A stretch of 64,000 nucleotides of DNA from Bacillus sp. S/N-304-OC-R1 (GTDB lineage Bacteria; Bacillota; Bacilli; Bacillales; Cytobacillaceae): positions 1 through 64,000 of the forward strand of contig NZ_JACWFE010000009.1 of assembly GCF_019749375.1 (NCBI RefSeq). Direction: 5' to 3'. The position numbers and the translations under genes were made by a program. This document shows, in pieces, positions 18,270 to 26,962 of this stretch. The notes under the pieces were generated by a model. That model searched no databases and was not told where the DNA came from. It saw nothing but the letters and a program-made list of their open reading frames with translations. The stretch's first letter is position 1. The number at the start of each line of letters is the position of its first letter.

Positions 18270-18815
18270 TTACCCCTTTTTCTTTAGCCATTCTTTATAT
18301 TCTGGTAAGGTATATTCATCTGTTTTGACAATAGTCCATCTATTAGTCTGTTTCTTTACATACAGTTCTATTAAATATTCCCCGCCAGACTCTTCAAAAT
18401 CCTTTCTTAAAAAAGACATACTCCCATGAACAAGAACAATGGATTCATGATCATTAATGTTTTTTACTTTCATTCGCTCATAACTTTCAATAACGAAATT
18501 CGCATCGATGAAATCAAAGCCATTATTTAACGTTTCAACCTCATATTTTTCAGCATTAATGCCTTGTGTGGGATCTGAACCCTTCCTTAATTCTGGATAC
18601 TGGTCCCACAAAATATTTATATTATTTTTAATAACCGCTTGTGTTCGATAATACATATACTCTGTAACAATTTTCGAATAGCTCATCCAGTCAGAAGGCT
18701 CTGGCTCTGCAAATCCTGCATGATCTCCTAGCTGGTTCGATTTTACTGAGCTTTCCTGCTGACATCCTGTTAAAATTAGTAAAACTATATAAAAGACTAA
18801 TTGAATTTTCTTCAT
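18270..18815 (-). CDS. Lipoprotein of unknown function
   Basis: A 181-residue predicted lipoprotein: KKIQLVFYIVLLILTGC gives a short hydrophobic signal ending in an LTGC lipobox. The mature part is polar and mixes helix and strand, with an NTF2-like feel (repeated ExYxxY helices then strands such as ESIVLVHGSMSF and RWTIVKTDEY), but I do not recognise a family. I used the ATG at 18815, preceded by GGGGGTG, rather than the in-frame ATG at 18833. Single gene, convergent with the phosphodiesterase and divergent from the NERD gene. Confidence 0.75.
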   Translation of the reverse strand: MKKIQLVFYIVLLILTGCQQESSVKSNQLGDHAGFAEPEPSDWMSYSKIVTEYMYYRTQAVIKNNINILWDQYPELRKGSDPTQGINAEKYEVETLNNGFDFIDANFVIESYERMKVKNINDHESIVLVHGSMSFLRKDFEESGGEYLIELYVKKQTNRWTIVKTDEYTLPEYKEWLKKKG

Positions 18816-18946
18816 AACACACCCCCAACACACTAGACGTGTTTTATTTCCAAAAGTTTCAATTTTTGACTTAACCCTATAGAGAAAAGAGGAACTTCTG
18901 AAAAAATATTGAAGTAATATATAAACTAATTAAAGGAGTGAAAGAG

Positions 18947-19801
18947 TTGATTGCGAAAGAACGTCCCTTACCTATTAAAATTCTAGCAACAGAAGCATTA
19001 CTAAGACGCCTCCCAGACGATGTTGAAAATCAATTATTAATTGAAAAAGATTTGGCCATCCGCAAAGCTGGCCGCCGTGGTGAAGAATCGGCTGACTACT
19101 ACGTACACAAGCTCCCCGACAAGGATTTTACCATTTTTCATGACCTCCGATTATCAAATGGACAAGACTTCTTCCTAATTGATACCCTCATCATTACACC
19201 AACATTTGCTCTTATTCTTGAAATTAAAAACATTTCTGGAACCCTCTACTTCGATTCCAAATTCAAGCAGTTGATCCGTTATAAAAATGATCATGAGGAT
19301 GGTTTCTTAGATCCAATCTCCCAAGCTGAAAGGCAAAAAAGAGAATTGGGGAATTGGTTAGCAAAGAAAAACATCATACTTCCTATTGAGTTTCTAGTGG
19401 TTATCAGTAATCCATCGACGATTATCAAAACAGATCCACAAAATTATCGGGCCTTTAAGTATGTATTACATGCCCATGAAATCATTGAAAGGGTGGGGAA
19501 ACTAAAAACGACTTATAGAGAGGAAAAGCTTGCAAAAAGAGATATTCAGAAATTGGCTAGAATTCTTATTAAAAATCATACTCCTGAAACCTTTAATATT
19601 CTGGAATACTATAAAATTTCTGCTGACAGCCTAAAAAAAGGGGTTCAATGCTCAAAATGCAAGATTGGAATAATGGAACGTATATATGGTCAATGGCAAT
19701 GTACTGTATGCCAATATAAGGATAAAGCGGCCCATCTGAATGCATTAATAGACTACCGACTTTTAATAGGGACTTCTATTACTAATGGGCAATTCTGTTA
19801 A
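18947..19801 (+). CDS. NERD domain protein, truncated by an in-frame stop
   Basis: A nuclease-related (NERD) domain occupies residues 35-150: GRRGEESADYYVHKL, then FLIDTLIITPTFALILEIKN with the D and ExK of the nuclease-like core. A C-terminal zinc ribbon, CSKCKIGIMERIYGQWQCTV plus C, follows at about 230-255. I favour the TTG at 18947, eight bases after AAAGGAG, over the GTG at 18938 that overlaps the site. A TAA at 19799 stops the frame after ITNGQFC. The same frame continues for 44 family-like codons to 19936 (see next entry), so this copy has lost its C-terminus. The remaining domains are intact and could still fold. Its cellular role is unknown. Confidence 0.82.
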   Translation: MIAKERPLPIKILATEALLRRLPDDVENQLLIEKDLAIRKAGRRGEESADYYVHKLPDKDFTIFHDLRLSNGQDFFLIDTLIITPTFALILEIKNISGTLYFDSKFKQLIRYKNDHEDGFLDPISQAERQKRELGNWLAKKNIILPIEFLVVISNPSTIIKTDPQNYRAFKYVLHAHEIIERVGKLKTTYREEKLAKRDIQKLARILIKNHTPETFNILEYYKISADSLKKGVQCSKCKIGIMERIYGQWQCTVCQYKDKAAHLNALIDYRLLIGTSITNGQFC

Positions 19802-19936
19802 TTTCTGCAAATATCTTCTCCAGATGTAGCCAAAAGACTGCTTAATTCAATGAAATTACCCTTCTCAGGCTGTTATAAAGGTCGAATTTATCATCTCCAT
19901 ACACTTTTGGATGAGGATAAGTATCATATACGCTAA
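19802..19936 (+). pseudogene. Detached C-terminal remnant of the NERD protein
   Basis: In-frame continuation after the TAA, reading FLQISSPDVAKRLLNSMKLP then KGRIYHL, and ending at a tandem TAATAA (19934). Such a segment is the normal C-terminus of Bacillus NERD-plus-zinc-ribbon proteins. A single substitution in one codon explains the break. The tandem stop runs straight into the 20-bp repeat array. Confidence 0.75.
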
Positions 19937-19940
19937 TAAA

Positions 19941-20275
19941 TCAGTGACTTCCTGATTTTATCAGCGACTTTCGGGATTTATCAGCGGCTTCACGATTTTA
20001 TCAGCGACATTCGGGATTTATCAGCGACTTCACGATTTTATCGGCGACTTTCGGGATTTATCAGCGACTTTCCGATTTTATCGGCGACTTTCGGGATTTA
20101 TCAGCGACTTTCCGATTTTATCGGCGACTTTCGGGATTTATCAGCGACTCCACAGATTTATCAGCGACTCTCCAGATTTATCAGCGACTCCACAGATTTA
20201 TCAGCGACTCCACAGATTTATCAGTCGACTCCACAGATTTATCAGCGACTCTCCAGATTTATCAACCACTTTCAA
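19941..20275. repeat. Array of 20-bp direct repeats (about 17 units)
   Basis: Unit consensus TTATCAGCGACTTTCGGGAT with variants CCACA, TCCAGA and TCGGCGAC, repeated with an almost exact 20-bp period from 19941 (one unit is 21 bp, at 20221). Alternating variants in the middle (TCAGCGAC/TCGGCGAC) show a 40-bp higher-order pattern. The array begins at the stop codon of the NERD frame and ends before the swrC terminator. It fills the gene-free stretch 19937-20348. No unit is a clear hairpin and there are no unique spacers. Confidence 0.9.
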
Positions 20276-20306
20276 CATCATTAACGAGCAATAATCAATA
20301 ACAAAT

Positions 20307-20340
20307 AACCCTGCAAGCTAACACATCAACTTGCAGGGTT
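20307..20340 (-). terminator. Intrinsic terminator after swrC
   Basis: AACCCTGCAAG (20307-20317) and CTTGCAGGGTT (20330-20340) are perfect complements next to the swrC stop codon. A T-rich stretch follows on the minus strand. Confidence 0.75.
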
Positions 20341-20348
20341 CATCAACA

Positions 20349-23300
20349 TTAATTCTCTTCTATTTCTTTACGATTCTTTTTCAACATCTTCGATAGAATC
20401 TCATAAACAATTGGAACAATGATTAATGTCAGCAGTGTTGAACTGATTAATCCGCCAATTACGGTAACAGCGAGGCCTTTGGAAATTAGTCCACTGCCTC
20501 CTGCACCGAATGCTAATGGTACTAGGGCACCGATTGTGGCAATGGCTGTCATTAGGATTGGACGGAGACGTGTTGCTCCACCTTCAAGAATCGCTTCACG
20601 CATTGTCATGCCGCTGCGTTCCATACGTACGATTCTGTCAATAAGGACAATCGCATTCGTGACGACGATACCAATTAACATTAATAGCCCCATCATAACA
20701 GATACAGAAATCGTTTCACCGGCAATTAATAGGCCAACAAATGAACCGATTACTGTAAATGGCAGTGAGAATAGTATCGCAAATGGCGCAAGTCCTTCAC
20801 CAAATGTAACAACTAATACAAAGTAAACGATCGCAACAGCTGCAAGCATCGCTAAGCCTAGTTGTGTAAAGGTTTCTTGCATATCTGCGGCTACTCCTCC
20901 GACTTCAACAGATACTCCTTTTGGTAAATTCAATTTTTTAATGGCTTTGTCTGCCTCAGCAGTTGCCTTTGAAATGTCATCCCCAATGATAGTACCTGAC
21001 ACGCTTGCGAAATATTCGCCTTTACTGCGTTTTAGTGTATTTAATGTTGTTCCCTTTTCCACTTTGACCAGCTTAGAAAGCGGCATTGTTATACCCATTG
21101 GAGTTGGAATTTGTTTGTCTAAAATATCATCAATTGATTTTGGCTGTTCAGATTTTTCCTGCTGAACAATGACATTTAAATCATTTCCATCCTTTTTAAT
21201 CGTAGTTAATACATTTTTTGTTTTTTCTGGGCTTAACATCATGACGATTTGTCCTGTTGTTAAACCATACTTTAGTAATTCGTCTTGAGCTACTTTGAAT
21301 GTGTACTCCACATACGCATCCTCTACGCTAGAGGTTACCTCTTTTAAATGTTTATTTTTCTTGAACTCATCTTCAGCTGCTTTAACGGATTGATCCAGCT
21401 TATTTAAATCTTCGCTATAGAAGGTATACTTGACTTCGTTAGTTGACATGGATGAAGATGCGAAATTTTGACTTCTCCATTTGCCTGATTGGTCGATGTT
21501 CTTTACGTATTTCTCAATTTCTTCGCGCACTTTCGGAAAGTCTTTCATGTCCGGATCAAATATTAAATACATTAATCCGCCTTTTCCCCCCCCGCCCATC
21601 ATCGCTGCCATTTGATCGCCGCTGTCAGTTACAGATATTTGTACAATATCAATATCATCACGCTTAAGCATCTTTTCTTCGACAACTTTTATATTTTTCA
21701 ACGTTTCCTCTGGCAGTTCTCCAGCTTTTGGCGTGTAAGTTAAATACATGACTTTGTCTTCTTCACTGCCCATAAAGCTAAAGCCGATTAATGGTGTTAA
21801 TGCTAAACTTCCTGCTAAAAGAACAATAGCTAGAATGGAAGTGATCACCTTATGATTAAGCGTCTTTTCAAGGAACCATTTATACCATTTTGCTAATTCA
21901 CCAGCTTCTTTATGACTGCTTTCCGTCTTTTCACTATATAGCTTCTTCTTAAATAAGAAATGAGATAGCGCTGGAACAATGGTGATCGCTACGATTAACG
22001 AAGCTCCGAGAGCAAATGTCATCGTTAATGCGAAAGGCATAAATAATTCGCCCACCATACCATTAACAAAGATTAGAGGTGCAAACACTGCAACTGTGAC
22101 AATTGTTGATGACAGTATTGGTCTAAACATTTCAATCGTTGATTCACGAATGAGCGCACGACCTGTTAACTTTTCCCCTTTTAAATGCAGACGCCGGTAT
22201 ATATTTTCAACTACGACGATGGAGTCATCAATTACACGCCCAATGGCAACCGTTATCGCTCCAAGCGTCATAATATTTAACGTAATATCCATCCAATTTA
22301 AAATTAATAAAGCCATTAATATCGAAACTGGAATTGATACGATTGAAATAATCGTTGATTTGAAATCTCTTAGGAAAAGAAGAATGATTAACACAGCAAT
22401 TAAACCGCCGAAAACTGCTTTTTCAACCATCGTTGAAACAGAGTCTTCGATTGGCTTACCTTGGTCAAGTGTGACATCAATAACAAGACCATCGATTCTT
22501 TTCTGTTCTTCTTTAATTAAATTCTTTACTTTGTTTACGACATCAACAGTGTTTGCTTGTTGGCTTTTCACAATTTGAATCGTAATAGCATCTTCTCCAT
22601 TAGTTCGTGAAACAGATTGTACTTTTCCCACTAGTTGGATAGTTGCAATATCACTAAGCTTTACAAATGGAGCGGGTTGTGTAGCTGATGGCGTTACTGG
22701 AATGAGCATGTTCTTTAATTCATTAATCGTTGTGAACTTTCCATCTACAGCAACAGCCTGCTCGCCTTTCTCAAATTGATAAAGTCCTAAAGAAACTCCC
22801 ATATTACTCGCTTGGATCATTTGCTTAACAGAATCTTCTGTCAGGCCAAGCTCTGCCATTTTTGCCTTGTTATAAGTTAGGTCGACTTCTTCAATATGCT
22901 GACCTGTAATGGTTGCAGAAGCAACACCTTCGATTTTCTCGATCTTTGGCAGTAAAATATCCTCTACAGTTGATGTTAAATCAACTATATCCTCTTTAGA
23001 GCTGCTGACACTTAGCGCCACAACCGGCATCATGTTCATACTAATAGCTGTTATTGTAGGCTTTTGAGCCCCTTCTGGTAATTTAACTGAATCAATCGCC
23101 GATTCTAGTGCTCGTTTTGCCTCGTCCATATCAATCCCATATTCGTATTCCACTTGAAGATTTGCCACACTGGAATAGGAATTTGAATTAACTGATTTAA
23201 CGTGTTCCAAACTTTCAGCCACTTTTTCCAATGGCATGGAGACATCGTTCATTACTTGCTCAGGAGTTGCTCCTGGATATACGTCCATCACCATCAGGAA

Positions 23301-23432
23301 TGGGATAGATATATCTGGAATTGTTTCCATTTTCATTCTCATCCCAGAATATATTCCAGAAAATGTTATGATAATGGTAAGTAACCAAACTGCTAATTTA
23401 TTCCTAAGTACAAAATTGACTAACCCTTTCAC
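20349..23432 (-). CDS. swrC: RND-family efflux transporter, SwrC/AcrB type
   Basis: A 1027-residue resistance-nodulation-division proton antiporter of the plasma membrane. It has the standard layout: TM1 at 10-30, a large porter loop, TM2-6 around 335-500, TM7 near 530, a second porter loop, and TM8-12 in the last 190 residues. The proton-relay Asp pair sits in IGRVIDDSIVVVENIYRR. B. subtilis SwrC/YerP exports surfactin-like lipopeptides and other amphiphiles and is needed for swarming; the symbol is by resemblance and by its TetR neighbour. The GTG start has AGGTG upstream. Its promoter overlaps that of the divergent regulator gene. No membrane-fusion gene is nearby. Confidence 0.88.
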   Translation of the reverse strand: MKGLVNFVLRNKLAVWLLTIIITFSGIYSGMRMKMETIPDISIPFLMVMDVYPGATPEQVMNDVSMPLEKVAESLEHVKSVNSNSYSSVANLQVEYEYGIDMDEAKRALESAIDSVKLPEGAQKPTITAISMNMMPVVALSVSSSKEDIVDLTSTVEDILLPKIEKIEGVASATITGQHIEEVDLTYNKAKMAELGLTEDSVKQMIQASNMGVSLGLYQFEKGEQAVAVDGKFTTINELKNMLIPVTPSATQPAPFVKLSDIATIQLVGKVQSVSRTNGEDAITIQIVKSQQANTVDVVNKVKNLIKEEQKRIDGLVIDVTLDQGKPIEDSVSTMVEKAVFGGLIAVLIILLFLRDFKSTIISIVSIPVSILMALLILNWMDITLNIMTLGAITVAIGRVIDDSIVVVENIYRRLHLKGEKLTGRALIRESTIEMFRPILSSTIVTVAVFAPLIFVNGMVGELFMPFALTMTFALGASLIVAITIVPALSHFLFKKKLYSEKTESSHKEAGELAKWYKWFLEKTLNHKVITSILAIVLLAGSLALTPLIGFSFMGSEEDKVMYLTYTPKAGELPEETLKNIKVVEEKMLKRDDIDIVQISVTDSGDQMAAMMGGGGKGGLMYLIFDPDMKDFPKVREEIEKYVKNIDQSGKWRSQNFASSSMSTNEVKYTFYSEDLNKLDQSVKAAEDEFKKNKHLKEVTSSVEDAYVEYTFKVAQDELLKYGLTTGQIVMMLSPEKTKNVLTTIKKDGNDLNVIVQQEKSEQPKSIDDILDKQIPTPMGITMPLSKLVKVEKGTTLNTLKRSKGEYFASVSGTIIGDDISKATAEADKAIKKLNLPKGVSVEVGGVAADMQETFTQLGLAMLAAVAIVYFVLVVTFGEGLAPFAILFSLPFTVIGSFVGLLIAGETISVSVMMGLLMLIGIVVTNAIVLIDRIVRMERSGMTMREAILEGGATRLRPILMTAIATIGALVPLAFGAGGSGLISKGLAVTVIGGLISSTLLTLIIVPIVYEILSKMLKKNRKEIEEN

Positions 23433-23450
23433 ATCGACACCTGCCCCTTA

Positions 23451-23503
23451 TTGACTTATTAGTCTCATTTTACTATAATAATGACCAATCAGTCAGTTGT
23501 CAA
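23451..23503. promoter_or_regulatory. Overlapping divergent promoters of yerO and swrC with TetR operator
   Basis: Plus strand: TTGACT (23451-23456), 17-base spacer, TATAAT (23474-23479). Minus strand: TTGACA (23498-23503), 17-base spacer, TATTAT (23475-23480). The two -10 boxes occupy almost the same bases on opposite strands. The imperfect palindrome TGACCAATCAGTCA (23482-23495) lies inside the swrC spacer and at the yerO transcription start, as expected for a TetR-family operator. Confidence 0.75.
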
Positions 23504-23532
23504 TCAAAGACACTAGGAGCGAAAACAAAAAT

Positions 23533-24360
23533 ATGATGAAAAAACAATTAATTATGGAAAAAGCATTAGAATTATTCGCTATTCAAGGTTTTGGTGCAAC
23601 CACTGTTCAGCAAATAACTGAATATTGCGGAATTTCAAAAGGTGCTTTTTACTTATCTTTTAAATCAAAGGATGAATTGATTTTAGCCTTAATTGACCAT
23701 TTTATGATTCAATTCACCTCCGACATTGACCAGATAGTCAGAAACTCGAATGAAGACCTTTTATATAAATTTTTCTACGCAACCTTTCATTCCTTTCAAA
23801 AGCATTCAGATTTTGCCAAACTGCTTATTAAAGAACAAACACAATCCATAAATAAGGAACTCTTTCTCAAAGTTCGTTACTATGACAGATTAATGGACGA
23901 AACCATTTTATTTATGATTGAACGTCTATACGGAGAAAAAATAAATCATACAAAATTCGATCTCATTTATTGTATTAAAGGATTTATGAATACATATTCA
24001 CATCTATTTTTATATATGGAGTTGCCATTTGATCTAGATCTTTTGTCTAAATCTCTCGTGGAAAAGACTAATCTATTAGCCGAGAAATCTTCCATTCCAT
24101 TCATAACTAAGGAACTAATTGACCTATTTAAGCAGCCTGACAAAGGAGAAGTAACAAAGGAGCATATCGGTAAGCTCCTTGAGGAAAAAATAGAGGAAAT
24201 GGAGGACTCAATAGAAAAGGAATCATTAATTCTATTAAAACAAAACCTCGATGAACCTAATTTTAATTCTGCCATCGTGAAAGGATTAATTGAAAATATC
24301 CGAACGCATTCAGAGTGTAAATGGATTTCTTACCTATTAATGAATTTCTATAAGTTGTAA
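23533..24360 (+). CDS. yerO: TetR/AcrR family regulator, YerO-like
   Basis: About 275 residues: an N-terminal TetR helix-turn-helix (LFAIQGFGATTVQQITEYCG, then ISKGAFYLSFKSKDELI) and a long helical ligand-binding/dimer domain. Divergent from swrC as in B. subtilis yerO-yerP, so it probably represses the exporter and itself. I start it at ATG 23533, with AGGAG 13 bases upstream. A TTG at 23497 is only about ten bases past the predicted transcription start and lacks a ribosome binding site. The ligand is unknown. Confidence 0.85.
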   Translation: MMKKQLIMEKALELFAIQGFGATTVQQITEYCGISKGAFYLSFKSKDELILALIDHFMIQFTSDIDQIVRNSNEDLLYKFFYATFHSFQKHSDFAKLLIKEQTQSINKELFLKVRYYDRLMDETILFMIERLYGEKINHTKFDLIYCIKGFMNTYSHLFLYMELPFDLDLLSKSLVEKTNLLAEKSSIPFITKELIDLFKQPDKGEVTKEHIGKLLEEKIEEMEDSIEKESLILLKQNLDEPNFNSAIVKGLIENIRTHSECKWISYLLMNFYKL

Positions 24361-24362
24361 AA

Positions 24363-24386
24363 AGAGTGACTATTTCTAGTCACTCT
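24363..24386 (+). terminator. Hairpin between yerO and the amidase gene
   Basis: AGAGTGAC and GTCACTCT form a perfect 8-bp stem directly after the yerO stop codon and before the convergent amidase end. Confidence 0.6.
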
Positions 24387-24398
24387 ATACAAGGTTAA

Positions 24399-25874
24399 TT
24401 ATACATTTTTTAAAGCTGGAGGCTTTCGATATTTAGTTGCCTGCTCAAAGGAGTAGGCAATTTTTATTAGACTTCCTTCGCTAAAGGCAGTCCCCGCAAA
24501 AGTGATGCCAAAAGGTCTCCCATTTTCCATATATCCAGCGGGAACAGCGATTGATGGATATCCTGCCTTCGCACTAATGGTAGAACCAATATAGGAAGGG
24601 AATAAAATCGCATCAAGATTGTACTTTTTTAATGTGAAGTCAATTCCTTGTTCCTGTGAAAAATATAAATCTTCTAATTTTGCAAGTATATAGTCCGCAC
24701 TTTTTAAAGTATTAGGCAATTTCTCTCTGCCTTCAAGTTTGTCCTGCCCATATTTCAAAGTTTTTTCTTCATTGTTCCTGTTAAATTCAATTAACTCTGA
24801 AATTGTATGTACTGGTAAAGCACCTGGAACTTTTGCAAAATAGTTGTCTAAGCTATGTTTCAATTCATATAAATGTACAGCCCAGCTCCACTCCCTTTGA
24901 AAGGAAGGTATTTCTATATCCGTGATCACTTCTGCACCAAGCTGACGAATCGTTTCTATTACACTATTAAATAGAACTTCATCGTATTCTCCAGAACTAT
25001 AATAGTCTTCATAATCAGCATTAAATACACCTATACGAGCACCTTTCAGACCATTTGGATCTAGATACTGTGTATAGTTCTGCAGGGATTTCCCTTCACT
25101 TTTATAAGTTGCTGCATCATTCTTGTCCATTCCAGTCATGGCACCTAATAATAAGGCTGCGTCTGAAACTGTTCTAGCCAATGGTCCTGCGGTATCTTGA
25201 GAATAGGTAAATGGGATTATCCCGGCTCTGCTAATTAACCCAACTGTTGGTTTAATTCCAACGATTGAATTCTGAGTGGCTGGACTAAGAATCGATGCAT
25301 CTGTCTCTGTTCCCACTGAAACCATTGTAAAGTTTGCTGCTACCGCAGCTGCTGATCCTGAGCTGGAGCCTCCTACAAAAAATTCTCCTGGACCATATGG
25401 ATTTAGAACCTGGCCGCCTCTGGCACTGTATCCTGCCCACATTTCTGAAGACATCGCATTAGATAATTCTGTCATATTGGTTTTACCTAAGATTACAGCC
25501 CCTGCTTGTCGAAGCTTTTCCACCAAGAATGCATCCTTGCTGCTAAGGTGATTTTCAAGTGCAATAGTTCCTGCGGTTGTGTGCATAAAATCTTTAGTTT
25601 CAATATTGTCCTTAAGCAAAACGGGGATGCCGTGCAAAGGTCCTCTGGCTCCTTTTGTTTTTCTTTCTTCATCTAATGCTTCTGCAATGAAGATGGCATC
25701 AGGGTTTATTTCCATAATAGAATTAATATAAGGGCCATCCTGATCAAGCTTTGCTATTCTGTATAGATAGTACATGACGAGTTCTTTTGCTGTTACTTCT
25801 CCACGATCCATAGCCTCTTGTATTTCAAATATCGTTAATTCTTTTTTTAATAAGTGATTAAATTTAATTTCCAT
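24399..25874 (-). CDS. Amidase signature family protein
   Basis: A 491-residue serine amidase. The Ser-cisSer-Lys triad region is visible: Lys in PVLLKDNIET, the glycine/serine-rich GGSSSGSAAAVAA, and the nucleophile region GTETDASILSPATQN. The family hydrolyses carboxylic amides including indoleacetamide, peptide amides and Glu-tRNA-linked amide. The lone gene away from gatB/gatC and the TDAS variant argue for a catabolic or peptide amidase rather than GatA. No signal peptide. GGAG precedes the ATG. It is convergent with yerO. Confidence 0.88.
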   Translation of the reverse strand: MEIKFNHLLKKELTIFEIQEAMDRGEVTAKELVMYYLYRIAKLDQDGPYINSIMEINPDAIFIAEALDEERKTKGARGPLHGIPVLLKDNIETKDFMHTTAGTIALENHLSSKDAFLVEKLRQAGAVILGKTNMTELSNAMSSEMWAGYSARGGQVLNPYGPGEFFVGGSSSGSAAAVAANFTMVSVGTETDASILSPATQNSIVGIKPTVGLISRAGIIPFTYSQDTAGPLARTVSDAALLLGAMTGMDKNDAATYKSEGKSLQNYTQYLDPNGLKGARIGVFNADYEDYYSSGEYDEVLFNSVIETIRQLGAEVITDIEIPSFQREWSWAVHLYELKHSLDNYFAKVPGALPVHTISELIEFNRNNEEKTLKYGQDKLEGREKLPNTLKSADYILAKLEDLYFSQEQGIDFTLKKYNLDAILFPSYIGSTISAKAGYPSIAVPAGYMENGRPFGITFAGTAFSEGSLIKIAYSFEQATKYRKPPALKNV

Positions 25875-26021
25875 TACATTCTCCGATCAAATAATAGTTT
25901 CATAAAAAAAGTGCCTCTGCACGTTTAGAAATGGATATTTATTACAAAAAACATTATATAGTATAATTCCTTTGTTGTATATTCACAATCTACTGAATTT
26001 TTTAATTTGTCATCTTTCTCC

Positions 26022-26050
26022 TTGACTCCTAGAATGAAAAGCAATAATTT
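26022..26050 (+). promoter_or_regulatory. Promoter of the ABC exporter operon
   Basis: TTGACT (26022-26027), 17 bases, TAATTT (26045-26050). A pair ATTCACAA (25981) and TTGTGAAT (26052) brackets the promoter and could be an operator. Otherwise the 302-base gap 25875-26177 holds nothing I can name. Confidence 0.6.
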
Positions 26051-26177
26051 GTTGTGAATTTACTCTTCGACTGAATCGATTTTAGACTTAGTTTTAAGTA
26101 TTTTTCTACTGAAGTTAATGTTAAACTAAAATAAACAAAATGGATATTAAATCCAGAAATGGGGATTAAGAATAAAA

Positions 26178-26960
26178 ATGATGGAAGAAGTTATTTTAGA
26201 AATTACTGATTTGAAGAAGAATTATGGATCAAAGTCGGTTTTAAATGGTGTTTCTCTTCAAGTGAAAAAAGGAGAAATTATTGGGTATATTGGACCTAAT
26301 GGAGCAGGGAAAAGTACGACTGTTAAAATCATTCTTGGCATTGTTGATGATTATTTCGGTGAAATCAAAATCTTCGGTCAGGGCATCTCCAATGGCAATA
26401 TTGAGTATAAAAGAAAAATTGGTTATGTACCGGAAATCGCCGAGGTATACGACAATTTAACGGGCCAAGAATATTTGACTTTTATTGGCGAAATGTATGG
26501 CCTTGATCTTGACCTCGCTGATTATAAGGCAAAAAATCTAATGGAGCTATTCGGAGTAGGAGAAGTCTATTACTCTAGAATTGCATCTTACTCAAAAGGA
26601 ATGCGGCAAAAGCTTTTAATTATCTCTAGTCTTTTACATAATCCAGATCTTTTATTTTTTGATGAACCGATCAATGGTTTGGATGCGAACAGCGTGATGA
26701 TTTTTAAAGAAATCATGACACAGCTTTCCGAACAGGGAAAAACGATTTTCTACTCATCTCATATTATGGATGTTGTCGAAAAGATAAGCAGCCGCATCAT
26801 TCTCCTGCATGACGGTAAAATTGCTGCAGATGGTACATTCGAAGAGCTAAAACAGCAAAATACGAAGGGGTCACTTGAACAAATTTTCAACCAGCTTACA
26901 GGATTTAATGAACATAAAGAACTTGGTGCAAGATTTGTATCGGTTGTAAGGGAGATGTAA
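26178..26960 (+). CDS. ABC transporter ATP-binding protein
   Basis: A 260-residue ATPase with Walker A GPNGAGKST near residue 40, signature region SYSKGMRQKL, Walker B LLFFDEPINGLDA, and the H-loop SSHIMD. The layout is that of type 2 exporters (ABC-2). ATG codons at 26178 and 26181 are both possible and no strong ribosome binding site fits either. Two bases separate its stop from the permease start, so the two are co-transcribed and translationally coupled. The substrate is unknown; antibiotic, peptide or lipid export are the usual options. Confidence 0.9.
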   Translation: MMEEVILEITDLKKNYGSKSVLNGVSLQVKKGEIIGYIGPNGAGKSTTVKIILGIVDDYFGEIKIFGQGISNGNIEYKRKIGYVPEIAEVYDNLTGQEYLTFIGEMYGLDLDLADYKAKNLMELFGVGEVYYSRIASYSKGMRQKLLIISSLLHNPDLLFFDEPINGLDANSVMIFKEIMTQLSEQGKTIFYSSHIMDVVEKISSRIILLHDGKIAADGTFEELKQQNTKGSLEQIFNQLTGFNEHKELGARFVSVVREM

Positions 26961-26962
26961 GA

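Noticed and set aside
19941..20275. Possible CRISPR array
   Set aside because: Units follow each other with no unique spacers, the period is 20 bp, and no cas genes are present.
21979..22578. 199-codon plus-strand ORF inside swrC
   Set aside because: It is antisense to a well-conserved RND transporter, has no ribosome binding site, and its composition is that of a shadow frame.
26135..26164. 9-codon ORF (MDIKSRNGD) just before the ABC ATPase
   Set aside because: There is no ribosome binding site and no terminator or hairpin beside it, unlike the other leader candidates.
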